Shown: one piece after another, positions 34,449 through 46,640 of the stretch | How positions within the stretch are numbered: position 1 is the first letter of the stretch | Layout: each line of letters opens with the position of its first letter | Assembly (NCBI GenBank): GCA_016648135.1 | Contig: JADDOH010000297.1 | Span: 496,001-560,000 of the forward strand | DNA: 64,000 nt | Source: Agrypnia vestita | Taxonomy: Eukaryota; Arthropoda; Insecta; Trichoptera; Phryganeidae | Reading direction: 5' to 3' | Notes under the pieces: model-generated | Database searches by the model: none | Told to the model about the DNA's origin: nothing | What the model saw: the letters and a program-made list of their open reading frames with translations, nothing else | Made by a program: the position numbers and the translations under genes

Positions 34449-34859
34449 TAGGTTTCACAAATCAAAATATTCCGATCGGCCGGGACCGTTAAAACCTAAG
34501 AACATGTTTAACGTTCCAATATTATTAAAAAAGTTAGTAGAAATTAGTTTGTTTCACACAAATTTAGTAGTTTCTTAATCCAAGTGTCCAAATATTAAAT
34601 CAAAATCAATATTTCCGTTACAGTAATAGAAATGTATTGATAATTTACAGACGTCTTGACAGGTGCGAGTACTTACGTACGCTCGTTAGATAGAAATTAT
34701 ACATCAATGGCATAGATAGAAATTATACGTCAATGACATAAATAACACGTGCTGTATTGTGTATCTTGCGTTGGAAGTTCTCCATCAACGGATAAAAAAT
34801 CTCGCTTTGATGAAATGAAATAGTAAGCACACAAATCAATAAATAAAGCAATAAAGCCG
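34449..34859. other. AT-rich DNA with a small tandem
   Basis: 34690-34740 holds two near-copies of ATAGAAATTATACATCAATG. There is nothing else to report. Confidence 0.4.
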
Positions 34860-35119
34860 TAAAGAGGGACCCGCCCGTTTTTTGAGCAATAGCTCCCATA
34901 TCGGTCCTAGCCATTTCGACACCCGATTCAGCATTTTTTATGTTAAAGTGGTCATCCCTCCCACGCCACTTAATCTCACATGTGTGCAAGCGGCGCGGAG
35001 AGGCGTCCACACAAAACCGCTTCACTGTCAACTGTAGCAAACCACACAAGAAATACAATGAACCATGATACATACATGATATACATATATGCGAAGAAAT
35101 ACAAGTAAAACCAAAGAAC
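34860..35119. repeat. Dispersed repeat G, left part
   Basis: AGCAATAGCTCCCATATCGG, AAGTGGTCAT and CACACAAAACCGCTTCACTG match 59480-59595. A second block, 35470-35600, matches 59640-59730, so at 59.5 kb the two parts are joined and here they are separated by a palindromic insertion. A minus-strand frame (34723-35121) is open with a hydrophobic stretch, but I do not trust it as a gene. Confidence 0.65.
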
Positions 35120-35350
35120 ATGAAATTTAAATTAATGAAATTTTAATAAATATTATTATTAGGTGCTGCAAATTAAACGTTACATGAAATGTCACAACTA
35201 TTTCGGCTTGTTAGGCCAATATCAAACAGTCTGTTTGATAACTGTTCAATAATGGCCCAACAAGCCGAAACAGCTGTCACATTTAAAATAACGTTTAACT
35301 TGAAGAATTTAATAATAATATTTATTAAAATTTAATTCATTTATATTTCA
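35120..35350. mobile_element. Palindromic MITE inserted in repeat G
   Basis: Arms of about 110 bp: TGAAATTTAAATTAATGAAA at the left edge, its inverse at the right, with AACGTTACATGAAATGTCAC and TTTCGGCTTGTTAGGCC. The centre is near 35228. A single arm is at 20095-20145. It accounts for most of the break in repeat G. Confidence 0.85.
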
Positions 35351-35934
35351 TTTCAAAACATCGAGTTCTACAAAATAAATAAAAAACATAAATAAATAAG
35401 GAATATGAGTTATAAGAAAATTAGGTGAAGACAAAGGCAAGTATGATGCGCAATATACAAATGAAAATGAACCCAAAATTGTACCGCAGAGACAGTTAAA
35501 CAAAGCACAATATTCACTCTCCTGTAGGGAAAAATAAATAAAAACTTGTACAACACAAACGAATGAACAAAAGCGCCCGGAGCATATGCAATGTTCATAA
35601 CATCGTTTTCAACAGCTTGGTGTCGTCACTTATAAGAATTGCTATTGGTTAGATATCACTTGGAAAATCGCTTTCTCAGCTTTTGATTGGTGAGTCGTGA
35701 CTTCATGTTGTGAAAAATGCTCCGTTGCATGATGCGTGCGCATTTCATTGTATTGTCACGTGTCGTGGCTGCGGGAGAAATGAATGAAAGCACGGGAAAT
35801 TAACAATCGATTCATTAATTAATAATTCAATGTAAAGTCACTTAACACGAAGTAAACATAACGATATTCTTTAATCTACACTATTTTGCAATATAACACA
35901 CTGTGAATAAATACTTTATTATCACTGGCTAACT
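35351..35934. other. Right part of repeat G and single-copy DNA
   Basis: 35470-35600 is the right half of repeat G. 35600-35820 is GC-richer single-copy DNA with CACGTG-like TCACGTGTCGTGGC at 35757. 35915-35920 is TTTATT, an AATAAA polyadenylation signal for the minus strand. Confidence 0.45.
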
Positions 35935-36117
35935 CTATTTTATCGCTTGTAGGATATCCAATTCTCGCTCGCTTAAATCACTCTGGTTTATTTCACCACT
36001 TAAGTGCTTCGCTCGATTAATCGCTTTATTTAACGCTTCGATTATCTTACGACCGGCCACCCTGGGCATCGTCTCGCAGCTTGCAGCCAACTTCAAACTG
36101 AACGAGCTGTCAAACAT
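35935..36117 (-). CDS. Small unrecognised protein or TE-borne ORF
   Basis: The frame encodes 60 residues from ATG 36117: MFDSSFSLKLAASCETMPR, then a helical, charged segment VAGRKIIEALNKAINRAKH and ending SERELDILQAIK. An AATAAA lies 15-20 bases past the stop and TTCAGTT lies just before the start. An HSE-like array sits 100-170 bases upstream. The sequence looks more protein-like than neighbouring ORFs, but I do not recognise it. The matching region at 63.5-63.6 kb is decayed, so the ORF may belong to a repeat family. It could also be the last exon of a longer gene. Confidence 0.35.
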   Translation of the reverse strand: MFDSSFSLKLAASCETMPRVAGRKIIEALNKAINRAKHLSGEINQSDLSERELDILQAIK

Positions 36118-36189
36118 CACAACTGAACTCGTGTCGCGGCGTAGTTCCGTATTTTTACCTAAATGCTGATATTTTCATACTTTCTAAAT

Positions 36190-36400
36190 TATTCTAGTAT
36201 TTAGGAGAAGGTCCTCGTCGCTTCTCGGTTGTTCCAAGAGTTTCTAGACGTTTATAGATATTTCCCGAAGGTTGTAGATAACTGTACTGTAGACGATTAT
36301 AGATCCTACGATAGTTCTGTTCCAAATGACATTACCAGGGGTGCGGACAGTGCATAAATTATTTTTAGCATCTCGTTACGCATTCTAAAATATCTATAGA
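36190..36400. promoter_or_regulatory. Repeat with heat-shock-element-like array, copy 1
   Basis: 36222-36280 has TTCTCGG, TTCCAAGAG, TTTCTAGACG, TTTCCCGAAGG and TTGTAGATA spaced about 10 bases apart, close to the NTTCNNGAAN pattern. The region through CATCTCGTTACGCATTCTAA (36372) aligns with 63640-63840. It lies upstream of the minus-strand ORF at 35935-36117. HSF binding is inferred only. Confidence 0.4.
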
Positions 36401-38770
36401 TAGGCGCCTTAAAAGTATAACTTTAAAAAGTATCCACTCATTTGAATGATTTTGAAATTGAAAGTTGATTTGTAACGATAAGTATTTTATCTGATTATTT
36501 TTGCATAAAAGATAATTCTCCAGTCATAAAATGAATATAATTTTTATTTATGATTTAATTGATTACGTAAGATAGTAGCTGTCATCGATTTTCCAGCATT
36601 GAATAGAAACAACTCTAAAATAGTACTTTTAAGATAAAAATTGATTAATATTTAAATATCATTAAAAAATATCAAACATTTATTTATCTCACTAAAATTT
36701 ATATTGACTCATACATTATCTCTTATTAAAAATCTTTAATAAAAATATATTATTCATGTCAAAACTGTTATTTTAATCAATATGGAGTGACATATGTCCA
36801 TGGATTAATTTTTCATGAGATTTTCAATGAACTCGCGTCTCAGAGATTCGCCGTTTTGCGCCTCGCTTTACTTCTTCAAACTCTGAAGTGGCTTATCTTC
36901 ATAACTATTGATATTAGAACATTGCTGTTGAATATTTTCGACTTATGATTTAGGTGAAAAAAAGTACTTTTAAAGTATTGTGGACTAGCACTGTTACGTC
37001 CAGTAACATAGAAAAAATACTTGTTTATAACCTTCTCATATTTGTACTCAAAAATCTTGTACCTAAATGAAATTTTTTTTATTAATTGTTGTGAATTCAT
37101 AACTATAAAACTAAAAATACGAATATAATAAGATTATCATGTAAGAAAAAAGTTTATACACAAAATTTAAAAATGCTCTGAATGAATTTAAAAATAAATG
37201 CTACAATTATTATCAAAATACTATCGTTTTGTAGATTATAGGATATATTTTATGGATTGTGTATTAAAATTATGGATTGTAAAAGAATTATTATATTATA
37301 GATTTTGTAAATGTATATATGTATTAATAAGTAAATGTAGAATGTAGTATAAAAAATTAGACTTTAAAATTTACAATATACGATATGTAATATTATCTAA
37401 CTTAAGAAAAAAATTTAAAAAAGAATAACATTGTACGCTTCGTCAATTTTGACGCGTCGACATTTGACAGATGTCTTGATATTATATTTCTCGCGGAAAC
37501 TTAACGTACGTAAGTACGTCCCGTCTATTTTGCCTATCGGGATTGTACACTAATTGTACTCGTTCAGTTTTTCTTTACAATCCTATCGGTTATCTGGTTA
37601 TTCACCTAATAAAATAAAATCAAAGTTCATTGAGATTATTTCACTAACGCTTCTGGCCTAGCAGTCGTAGCCAACGAAGCTGGACTAGCTGCGCCTATTT
37701 CTGCCTAGTTTTGAAATGGATTCTTTGGTTCGTCTTGCGACTGCCCGCCCTGTACTAAGCGGACTAATTGATAGGACTGCACATGTCGTGGAAACATTGA
37801 TTTATTTTGGTACAAATATAAACTGAATATACAGTACTCTATATGTAGCCATGTTTAGCCTCGTTAACATAGCAAAACACTGTAACACAAACAGCAGTTG
37901 AAGCTTGGTATATCTATGTTTAATATTATTAATACAATTTTTAATTTACAAATAGACAGCCCTGCGTCCTCATGAATGAGTTTAATAAATATTTTCTTCT
38001 ACCAAAATATAAGAATTATCACATTAGCTACGTGGAATTTTGAATTTTGCGAGACGAACGACTCCAATTAAGATAATTTTTTTTTTGTTGGTACACTTGT
38101 CTTCTCACCATGTCTCCTTTTTTGGTATACTTATCCGACTGTATAACTTTCATAAACTTTCAGCATTTGTACATTTCCTATGACAGTGCAATATTCAGTT
38201 GTTTTTACCATAATTTGTCGTTTTTAGAAAAATAATTAATTTTATTATTTCATACAGAGAAATGAAAGAAATCTAAACACAAACAATAGTCTTTTGACGT
38301 GTCCAGTCAAGCTAAGTATAAAATTATTTTTAAAAAGTATTTAATCAAATTATTGTCTATTTTCGCGATATACCTATTTATCACCAATTGCGAAAATTCC
38401 AGTAATTAAGTATCGGCGTGTCCTCATAAAATATTTTTTGAATTTCTCGTTCGTACAAATATTATGTATATACCTACCTAATATTATTAAAAATTTTATC
38501 CATCTAATATAGGTTAATTAATTCATAAAAAATATTAAGTAAAATGAGTGCCTATTAAAAATTATGTTGTCTTTTAGATATTTATTATGTTCTATTCGGT
38601 ACACGACAAGAATATTACTTTAATATTAGTTAATTATATTAGTTATATTAGTTCACCAAAAAATAACCTATAAAAATACCATTAATGGTAGTTTGCATCA
38701 TATGAATAAGACCACAAAAAATGGCTTCAGGCGTTTGTATGATCAATCGTTTTCACCATGACATTTGACT
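36401..38770. other. AT-rich DNA, unassigned
   Basis: 36890-36990 shares GTTGAATATTTTCGACTTATGA-type phrases with family F. 37430-37780 is GC-richer single-copy DNA with CTTAACGTACGTAAGTACGT and no coding frame. Other parts are AT-rich with nothing recognised. Confidence 0.4.
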
Positions 38771-39020
38771 GTCAGCATGGCTTCACTATTTTAGAGAATA
38801 CAACGTTCGGTTCCAGGGCCGTATCGTCTCCCGCCGAGGGCACGGAGTTCACGCGGCCCACATATCGCGGTATATTTTGGTTCCGTGACTCAACGCACGA
38901 GTCAGCAGTGAAAGGTTCAGGAATATAATTAAAACGCAAGAAAGTCGATTCGGAATAAATATTTAATTTTGTCAAAATAATCAATAGGTAGCATGGTAAA
39001 TAACAGGAACAAGTGGACAA
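38771..39020. other. GC-rich exon-like block, unassigned
   Basis: On the + strand a 52-base GC-rich segment (38819-38870) is bounded by CGGTTCCAG and CGCG/GTATAT, both acceptable splice sites. Joined to the DUSP donor phase it gives no recognised DUSP sequence. On the minus strand the frame is also open, with NIPRYVGRVNSVPSAGDD. Either strand could hold an exon; neither is proven. Confidence 0.25.
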
Positions 39021-40299
39021 TATTTAAAGCAAAAGTTTTACGATTCAGAAAAATGTGAATTTTATAAATTTTACAATTTTAACATGCTTTTAATTAGCTC
39101 TCTTTGTCTGTTTGTTTTTTGTCGTAGCGGAATCGCAAAATTGATTTTCACTAACTTCACGACCAGCTCTGAAAATTTCAACATTTACGTAAAGTGGATG
39201 AAGATACATTTTTAAATCATTTTCGACGTAATTTGGTAATTATTTCGATTAAAATTAATAATTTTTATTGAACATTTAAAGTGCCTACATCGCTTCGAGA
39301 TTTAAATTTTTTTAATTTTCAACTTTGACATTAGACGTCGGAACTAAATGTCAAATTCGGTAAATTGGGATTATGTTGAATTTAGATTTGTAATATCTCA
39401 GGATATCTCCGGTTTAGAAAAAGTCGGTTTGAAAGGATATTCAACGTAATTATGCCATTATGGTTTAAAGAGCGTTGATGTGCAATATCCGCAGTATTTT
39501 CTGCAATTAGCCTCTTACAGTCACTACCATTCTTTCACCTTCACCGCGGTGAAACTGTTACCCCATATGAAAAGCATGTCTTCAAAATTCTTTTTGATCT
39601 ACTTGTTATTTGTATATATTTAAGTACTACTCATAATAACATCAAATTCATAGATACATAGTCTGGTATGTCTGTCTGTTCTCTATAAACTCTTAAACCC
39701 TCTAACCAATCTAACTGTTATATTTTGTTATTCTTTATTTAACTTTAAGCTTTAGTTTTCAGTTTGGTTTATCTTTTATAATACGTCTTTCTAGTACACC
39801 CTTTGAACTGTTAAGATTCCCAAACAAACAAACAGATAAATAAAAAAGTAAATTTTTAATAGTTTGGGCAATCATATGGCAATACGAGGGAAACTTAACT
39901 CTCACAGCTAATCTTGCATGTTGTATCACATTTTTGTATAGAAATGTATCAAATAATAATTAAGTTCTATGTATTTTAAATAAATATATCGTAAAGGATC
40001 CTAAATAAATTAATAAATTAACAAATATATTACCCAATGAACGTTGTTTTAGAATTGAAGAAAAATATTTCTCTATCGTTTTATATATTTTTTTGTTGAG
40101 TCAATCTGAACATGGCAGCAGTTCTCTATAAACATTATAACTTTAGTATTTTTAATATAAAATATGTATTTGTATATGAAACAAGTGTTGTCTGAAAGGA
40201 TATTAAAAAACGAACAAATTTGCATTTATACTAGTAATATATTTTAGTCAAATCGTGGAAATATTATCACTGTGCTCTATATAATCCATATATATACAG
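39021..40299. other. Intronic DNA with a dispersed repeat
   Basis: 39081-39198 is the direct partner of 12456-12580 (AACATGCTTTTAATTAGCTC, CTCTTTGTCTGTT, TTTCAACATTTACGTAAA). The remainder is AT-rich without a gene. Confidence 0.5.
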
Positions 40300-40513
40300 C
40301 AGGCGCATGCAGTGATGAGTTTCAAGCATGACTTTTAAATATAAATTGGGAAAAAAAATATCGAAATGAAATATTTATTATGAAAAATTAAAATATGAAT
40401 AATATGGTAATTATTGTACGATATATTATATATTACGAGATATTTCCTTTACTTATTTTTTTTTCTAAATATAAGCTTATAAAAAGTCATGCTCCAATCA
40501 CTGCACGCCCCTG
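40300..40513. mobile_element. Short hAT-type MITE
   Basis: Ends CAGGCGCATGCAGTGATGAG and the inverse of CAGGGGCGTGCAGTGATTGG, both followed by GCATGACTTTT. Flanks ATATACAG and GAATACAG (6 of 8 match) suggest an old 8-bp duplication. Related sequences are at 58020-58205 and 22980-23200. Confidence 0.75.
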
Positions 40514-40559
40514 GAATACAGGTAATTACGTGTTTTATCTGAAAGAAAAACCGAGATTG

Positions 40560-40810
40560 TATCTGGCATTCATGGACGATTGCTTGTTGATAGGCCCTGC
40601 GGGCGGCTGATAATGGCCCATGCGTGGTCATTAGTGTGTGGAATTGGCACTCACCTATTGCTTGCCGTTAGGACCTGCAGATAGCTATAATGGCCGCCAA
40701 TCTGCCTTGTGGTCGGCTATTGTAGCCGTTTTGCTGCTGGTGGTGGTCGTTGCGCGGCCATTGGCGTCTGTAATCGACTCTTGCCGATCGCTTGCTGCTA
40801 GATCCACCGA
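40560..40810 (+). repeat. Degenerate GC-rich tandem
   Basis: A GATTGCTTGTTGATAGGCCC / TATTGCTTGCCGTTAGGACC / GATCGCTTGCTGCTAGATCC pattern recurs at 40578, 40658 and 40787, with ATAATGGCC and GTGGTCGGCTATT between. It reads as an eroded minisatellite; an ORF (40638-40820) crosses it but looks repeat-driven. Confidence 0.5.
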
Positions 40811-42551
40811 TTACATATAATTTGGATAAAGGTTTTAAAGATTTTAAAATTAACGTCGTTGAAGATAATTAAAATTTAAATACTTCTAAAACACCCACAA
40901 CATGTTTTCAAAATGAGTTGTATCAATTTATTATAAAGTCTTAACTTTAAAATTAATCAATTGTAAAGTCAAACACTCTTTGCCAAATTCTAATGTCTGC
41001 CACTAATGTTCACACATGAATGGAATTTTATTATTTTTTGAAACAGGTACTATACGTAACATCGTTTTTGTAGCAATTATAATGTAGATGCATTAATTAT
41101 TTTTTGACGTAAGAAGGAAACACTATTAAACAAATTGCAGTGTATATTATCCGTATTTACTTCTCAATATAGTTGGTAGATTATACTTTATTTCAAATAA
41201 AATATAAATATCCTATATGTTGTCATGGAAAATAATTTATTTGTTTCGAAATAACTGAATTTTTTTTTCTATTTATTTTCTTTACATTTTTGGAATATTT
41301 CTAGTCCCGCAAAACGTATAAAAAGACGTTTGTCTGCAGGTACATTTTTATAATTTAATGTTACACTTACAGAGATAAAAAAACAAACACAATTTTAATT
41401 AAGTATAAAAGCAAAAAAAGAAATTTTAAGTACAAAACAAAATAATTAAAGCAACGTAAGAAAAAAAAAACATTTTATGTACATTTATATAAATAATAAT
41501 ACACATCACTAATTATTCATTGAAATTATCATAATAATACAGTTCACATCATTTCAATATTAATACATTTCATATATAACGTATGTCGTTTACTAATAAC
41601 CACTTTTTAAGTTCTGCTACTGATTTTGGAGTCTTTAGGCCTGTGGGAAAGGTACTTTTTGTATTTTGTTCAAAAACATGGGAACTAGATATTCAAGTCC
41701 ATATTTCTGTGTTATCTTAGAACATATTTATGTATTATTTTTAGAACAGTTAAAATCTGATTTGTAGCGCATGAGTAACTATCTTTTTGTAAATTTCATT
41801 TTCGTGATTTTCTTTTATCAGCAGAAATACAATAACCCATGAACTGGCAACATATCGACGGATGAATACACTAGTTTAGTATTTTGTCTTCGTTCAAAAA
41901 CCTGTGGATTCACGATTCTTTTCACGATGGCTAAATAGATCATTTAATACAACAATATTTTTTACATTGTGTTTCACTTCCATCTCTTTTCTAAGTCTTG
42001 TCCTACTCAATGAGACATCCTGTTCATGCCACAGTTCGTTCAGAAATGATGATCAGATAAGTAAAATCCAATTCATAAGGATAGCAAAATTGTTGTAAGA
42101 ATGCACTGAAAAAATACGTGCTTGTTCTGTGTAAAATTATTTTATGAAAAATAGGCGCTGTATTCACGTACCTGCCTACGCGTAAAGTTTCTATAAGAAA
42201 TATCAAGATATGTATTAAATGTGAATATTTCTATTATTATAACGAGAGCTTTTATTTAAATATTTGGAACCCCCTGATGAAAAACTTAGCTGATGTGCAT
42301 GAAACAAACTGATTTTTATTAACTTTTAAAATTATATTATAACTTGTTTTATATAATATTCCGCATATAAAAATTGAAGGAGTGTAAAATTTTATATTTA
42401 AAGTCAGCCACCTGGCATTGTAATACTCAGCTCATCTAGACCAGAAGACGCCCGTCCCAAAATAAGTTTTAAATTAATGTTTCTCATTGGTCCTGAAGAT
42501 AGTTGAATTAACATCATTGACTCTGAGACAATCGTTGTGGTACAGTTGTGA
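40811..42551. other. AT-rich DNA, unassigned
   Basis: No gene. 42265-42345 holds the CCTGATGAAAA...GAAACAAACTGATTTTTATT phrase related to 27690 and 48212. Nothing else is recognised. Confidence 0.4.
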
Positions 42552-42746
42552 TTGAAATTTCTTCAAAATAAAAGTGAAAAAAATCATCCAAGCTCTGCAC
42601 AGCAAGTGAGACTAATGAGTGAGAATATCACAGCAATTGAAGACATTGTTGAAGATGTAACTGATGAATGCTTTCTTAATTGGGGCCAGACACTTAAGTA
42701 CGTATTCGTCGGTAGACTTGTTCTCTTATATTTCAAAACTTTTTGA
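42552..42746 (+). other. Possible exon, unrecognised
   Basis: The frame reads SENITAIEDIVEDVTDECF and then LNWGQTLK, immediately before a GTACGT that would be a good donor at 42698. A candidate acceptor CTCTGCACAG lies at 42593-42602. The acidic, helical sequence looks protein-like, but no family is recognised and there is no link to the DUSP exon. The frame runs on past the donor to a stop. Confidence 0.25.
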
Positions 42747-42964
42747 ATTGAGTAACGTCTTAAAATAAATAATAAAAGACGCTTTATGTCTTTTTTTAAT
42801 TGTAAATTCAACATTGCACCTGCCAGTGTTATTAAAGGAAACACTAATATATTTTAGAGGAAGGATCGATGTATTTTTATGTTATTTATTTTTGATTTTC
42901 TTTAGAATCAACAAAAAAAAATTAACAAAATTTTAAATGAAAGTATGTTCTAAGAAAACAGTTG

Positions 42965-43255
42965 CTGGATTTGGTCCCCAGAGGGATGATTAATGAATTG
43001 TGGATAAATTATAGAAGTCTCACAGAGACGAAGCTATTCATATGTGAGAAAAGTGAATGGAAGTCTCTTATACGATGGCTTAGGGCTTACATGTATGGGC
43101 TGACTTAAGTGATCACTCTACACAATGCAACGTTCACCAACCCATCGCAAGAACACTTAAGCTAGCTCATACAGTCTGTGAGCCCTGAGCCATCGTGCAA
43201 GAGACGTCCATCCACTATTCTCATATATAAATAGCTTCGTCTCTGTGAGACTTTT
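42965..43255 (+). mobile_element. Palindromic MITE, family M, long copy
   Basis: It starts CTGGATTTGGTCCCCAGAGG, then AAGTCTCACAGAGACGAAGC, and closes with the inverse GCTTCGTCTCTGTGAGACTT, so the copy is palindromic overall. The middle includes TGATCACTCTACACAATGCA. The parts match 29061-29303 in inverse. Confidence 0.85.
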
Positions 43256-44886
43256 ATAATATATCCTTAAAAATAGTTTTTAGTGGGTATTGAACTTTTA
43301 ATTTATACTGCATTAGTCAATCGGGTCTTTACCTACTTATTGTTTTGCATTATCTTCTTCGCGTCTTGACCGCTATTATATAGGTAACAATAGTCAAAAA
43401 CCTCAACTAGACAAATCACATAGAACAAAGTCAATAAACTAAGAACACCAAATACTGTAATTCAAGAAACACACGATATTGTTTACACCTACTATTTATA
43501 GTATGGTAAATTCAATTACATGAATTCGGCTTAAAAGTTACGGAATAACGTTTCAAACGTATTTAGACAAAAAAAAAAAAATTAAAACAATCGCAAATAA
43601 AAAACAAAAAATATATATAGGGACCAGAATGTCGGCCTATTTCATTTAAAATATCTATGTAACGTCTTACTGACACAGAAACTGATACAGGAAGAATGCG
43701 TAAAGGACAGATTTGAGACATAAATATATGACACGACAAAACGGTAAAAAAAATATAGAAAAATTATTTAAAAAATACTAAATGAATTTTTAAACACGGT
43801 GGTTAATTTTATTTACTGAATTCTTAATGTTGCAGTGTAAGTATAATTTTTAAATCATTATTATATCATGTATATAACATAATTATACGAGTATAGTGAC
43901 GGCCTAGACTAAAGACGGTAATATTGCGTTATATTACCGGCTTTAGAATATAGGTACGGTATTTTTTTTGCTTTACGGTAAATGCATTAGTAATATTGAA
44001 ACAAAAATGCAAACTGTAGACAATTCACACAAAGTGTAAACAATATATTCTATTCAAAATTGAATGAAGAAGTTCCTCTCGATGTTTTTGCTACTACTAG
44101 CTACGAGACACTCTGTATACTGCTTGTTCCATCGTTGGTGCATCGCACATCTTGAGTCTAATTCCAGTCCAAACTTGACATCTAGGACTCGTTGTCTACT
44201 CGAAAAACCAAATCACAGCGAATGTATGTCAAATTTCTACGAATGTTGTCATAGTCGGCCATATTGTTGTGGTGTCTTGACAGCTGTGTATAATATCTCT
44301 TGCTCATCACACGGGGTGGTGGACCCTTTAGCTGAATGGATTCCTTAACTCAATTGAATTTACCGTCATCCGCCAAGAAGAGTAATACCGCATTAAGGAG
44401 GAAATGAGGAATTACGCCGCGGGTGACGCACAAGACAAATGCTGACATTTTTATTAATGAATGGAAAGAATTCCGTAATTAGGACATCCTTCAAGTTAAT
44501 TATTAAATCTCTCATAAACACAATTTACACGACCATGTTGGAAAATCTTTGAAACTTAAATTAAGAAACAGTTGCAACATGTACTTGTGTTGCCCATGAG
44601 AATGCTGTAGTCTACTAAATTTCGCGTTTTCTGTTATATTTCTTTTAAATATTAAATGACAATGTATGTAGTTGGAAAATTTAAAGGAAACGTAAAACTC
44701 GTAGCCGGGATGCAGTATAAATGAGATCGCTTAGCCACATTTGCGGCAAATCCATATACGCTAAGCTGATCTTAACATAGGGAAAATGTTTAAAGGGAAC
44801 TGCAACAAAGTGATAATAATGATATAATAACGCAGTAAATTACATAAATGTCCTACTTTCCACTTGTGTTATGGCTGATTATTAAC
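43256..44886. other. AT-rich DNA with a family F fragment
   Basis: 44032-44115 is the AAAGTGTAAACAATATATTC...CTACGAGACACTCTGTATAC piece of family F. The ORF 44064-44348 begins in that repeat and continues into cysteine-rich but unrecognised sequence, so I do not call a gene. 44340-44480 is less AT-rich and has ATTA/TAAT cores. Confidence 0.4.
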
Positions 44887-45115
44887 AAAGCTATTTATAT
44901 GAGAAAAGTGTATGGAAATCTTTATAGAGAAGCCCAGGGCTTATGGACCTGTATGAGCTAGTTTGGTGATCGCTTTACATAATGCACCAACTCCACCGTA
45001 AGAACATTCACAAATAATCAATTTTTAAAAAGTTGTAGGTATATGTGTTCTAAATCTGTTTTTTCATGTATGCGAATGAACTATGTTAGGGACATCTATA
45101 GTCCTTACCACGACC
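44887..45115 (+). repeat. Family M fragment and associated phrase
   Basis: 44887-45018 repeats AAGCTATTTATATGAGAAAA, GTATGAGCTAG and ACATAATGC of family M. 45066-45112 repeats ATGTTAGGGACATCTATAGT, also present near 30136. Confidence 0.6.
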
Positions 45116-45840
45116 TAGTTAGTATACTTAGATTTCGCAGCCGGTAATGATACTACTACATTAATTTATCATATTGCGGAATATTATTTTTAATTAATTA
45201 TTAATTATTTAACGTGTACTCTAGAATACGCCTGAACATTATTATTTTCAATTTTTAAATTCCTTTTCATTTTTTGTTTACTTTATGCTTTATTTCTATG
45301 TTCCTGGGTAATCCTTTTTTCTTATTTATCATGTTTTCTTCCTTTATCTATTTTATAGAAATTTTAAATAATATTGATTATTGGATGGTTTACTTATAAA
45401 TTAAATGCATGCTATGAATGTTTATAATAGATTTGACTACAAATTTTCTATTATCACATATTTTTCTCTATATGCGTATGTCATCAAATTATCAATGCTC
45501 TGTAAAACATAAAATACAAATTTAAGCTTTTTAGAGGACAATCCTCCAATATTTTACTTATCTGATCATGTCAGGTCTTTCGCGAACGCTCTCATAACCA
45601 TATAAAAATCCGTCAAAAATTTTAAAAACCATTTTTTTTATTCAGAATATTGTTTTATTTATTAATTATTTTTTGTTGCAATGAAGAAAAATAATAATTC
45701 GATCCAACGATATATTTTTTTTAAATATTTATATTTTCAAAGTAATTCAAAACTATTCAAAGTGAAATATTTGAAAGTGAATATATCTGCTCATCGCTCT
45801 TCAAGAGCGGGTTGCCTACATAAAAGAAGAAGAAATTGGG
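45116..45840. other. AT-rich DNA, nothing recognised
   Basis: No coding-like frame or matched repeat. Confidence 0.4.
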
Positions 45841-46090
45841 CAATTTAGGAACTTTTATTCGAAGAACGGCCCCATCGATCGGGTCGATCGCATCACTATG
45901 CAGCGAGGCGCGCCGAACGGAAGCCGAGAAAAGCGCGGGAACTGCGGCCGCTGCAACATTTCGCGCGGTTTGCGACCGCTAGCGCCGCCTGTCGACGTGC
46001 GGCCGAAAGACAATGGGAAACTCTCATTTGCATGCACAAGATGGCGACCTCAGGAAGTGTCGAAAACACGAATTGTATTAATACACATCA
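45841..46090. promoter_or_regulatory. CpG-rich island, candidate regulatory element
   Basis: A sharp GC/CpG rise (AGGCGCGCCGAACGG, CTGCGGCCGCTGC, TTTCGCGCGG) in AT-rich DNA, with an octamer ATTTGCAT at 46025 and the near-palindrome CGATCGGGTCGATCG at 45875. Frames are open on both strands, as expected of GC-rich DNA. It could be an alternative promoter or enhancer. Confidence 0.35.
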
Positions 46091-46640
46091 ACAAAACAGC
46101 TCGACTATCTAACTCGCTTTGTACGCACCGAGACCGGCCATACAACGATATTCATTTGAATAAATTCCTCGTCAGTGACAATATTTCCTGTTACGATTTC
46201 ATTGACGGATTAATAATCCGGAATGGACATAAGTAATAAAAGACACCAGTCATGACTACCCGATTTTTTTCATTGGTATTTTACTAGTATGAATGAATAA
46301 TAGAAGCCTTATTTAATTTTATATAACACAACTTACATATGAACAGCTCTATTCTTATTGGATTGCGTTATCTTAACAATGGTGACATTTTATGCGTATA
46401 TAAATAAGTAAATACGTCCAATCTGTTTTGTCTTACGATATAATATCAAATCAAATAAAAAACGATATTTTTGTCCAGAGAACCGAGTGGAAAAGTTTTT
46501 TTTAACATATAACATAAAAAAGATGAAGTTATAAAGTTGAAATAAAAATAAAATAAGTACATATTAAACTAGCTATAGGTACCTACCTAACCCGTTAAAA
46601 ATTACTCACTTTTTACTATACATATTTTTTCAATATATAT
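46091..46640. other. Unassigned DNA with a Helitron-like scrap
   Basis: 46569-46605 (ACTAGCTATAGGTACC, then AACCCGTTAAAAATTACT) resembles an eroded 3' end of Helitron family H2 on the minus strand. The rest is AT-rich. Confidence 0.35.

Noticed and set aside
34723..35121. 132-codon minus-strand ORF with a hydrophobic stretch
   Set aside because: It overlaps dispersed repeat G and is not kept open in the copy at 59480.
38819..38870. Next coding exon of the DUSP gene
   Set aside because: Phase-compatible translation does not resemble the linker or catalytic domain of DUSP10; kept only as a weak finding.
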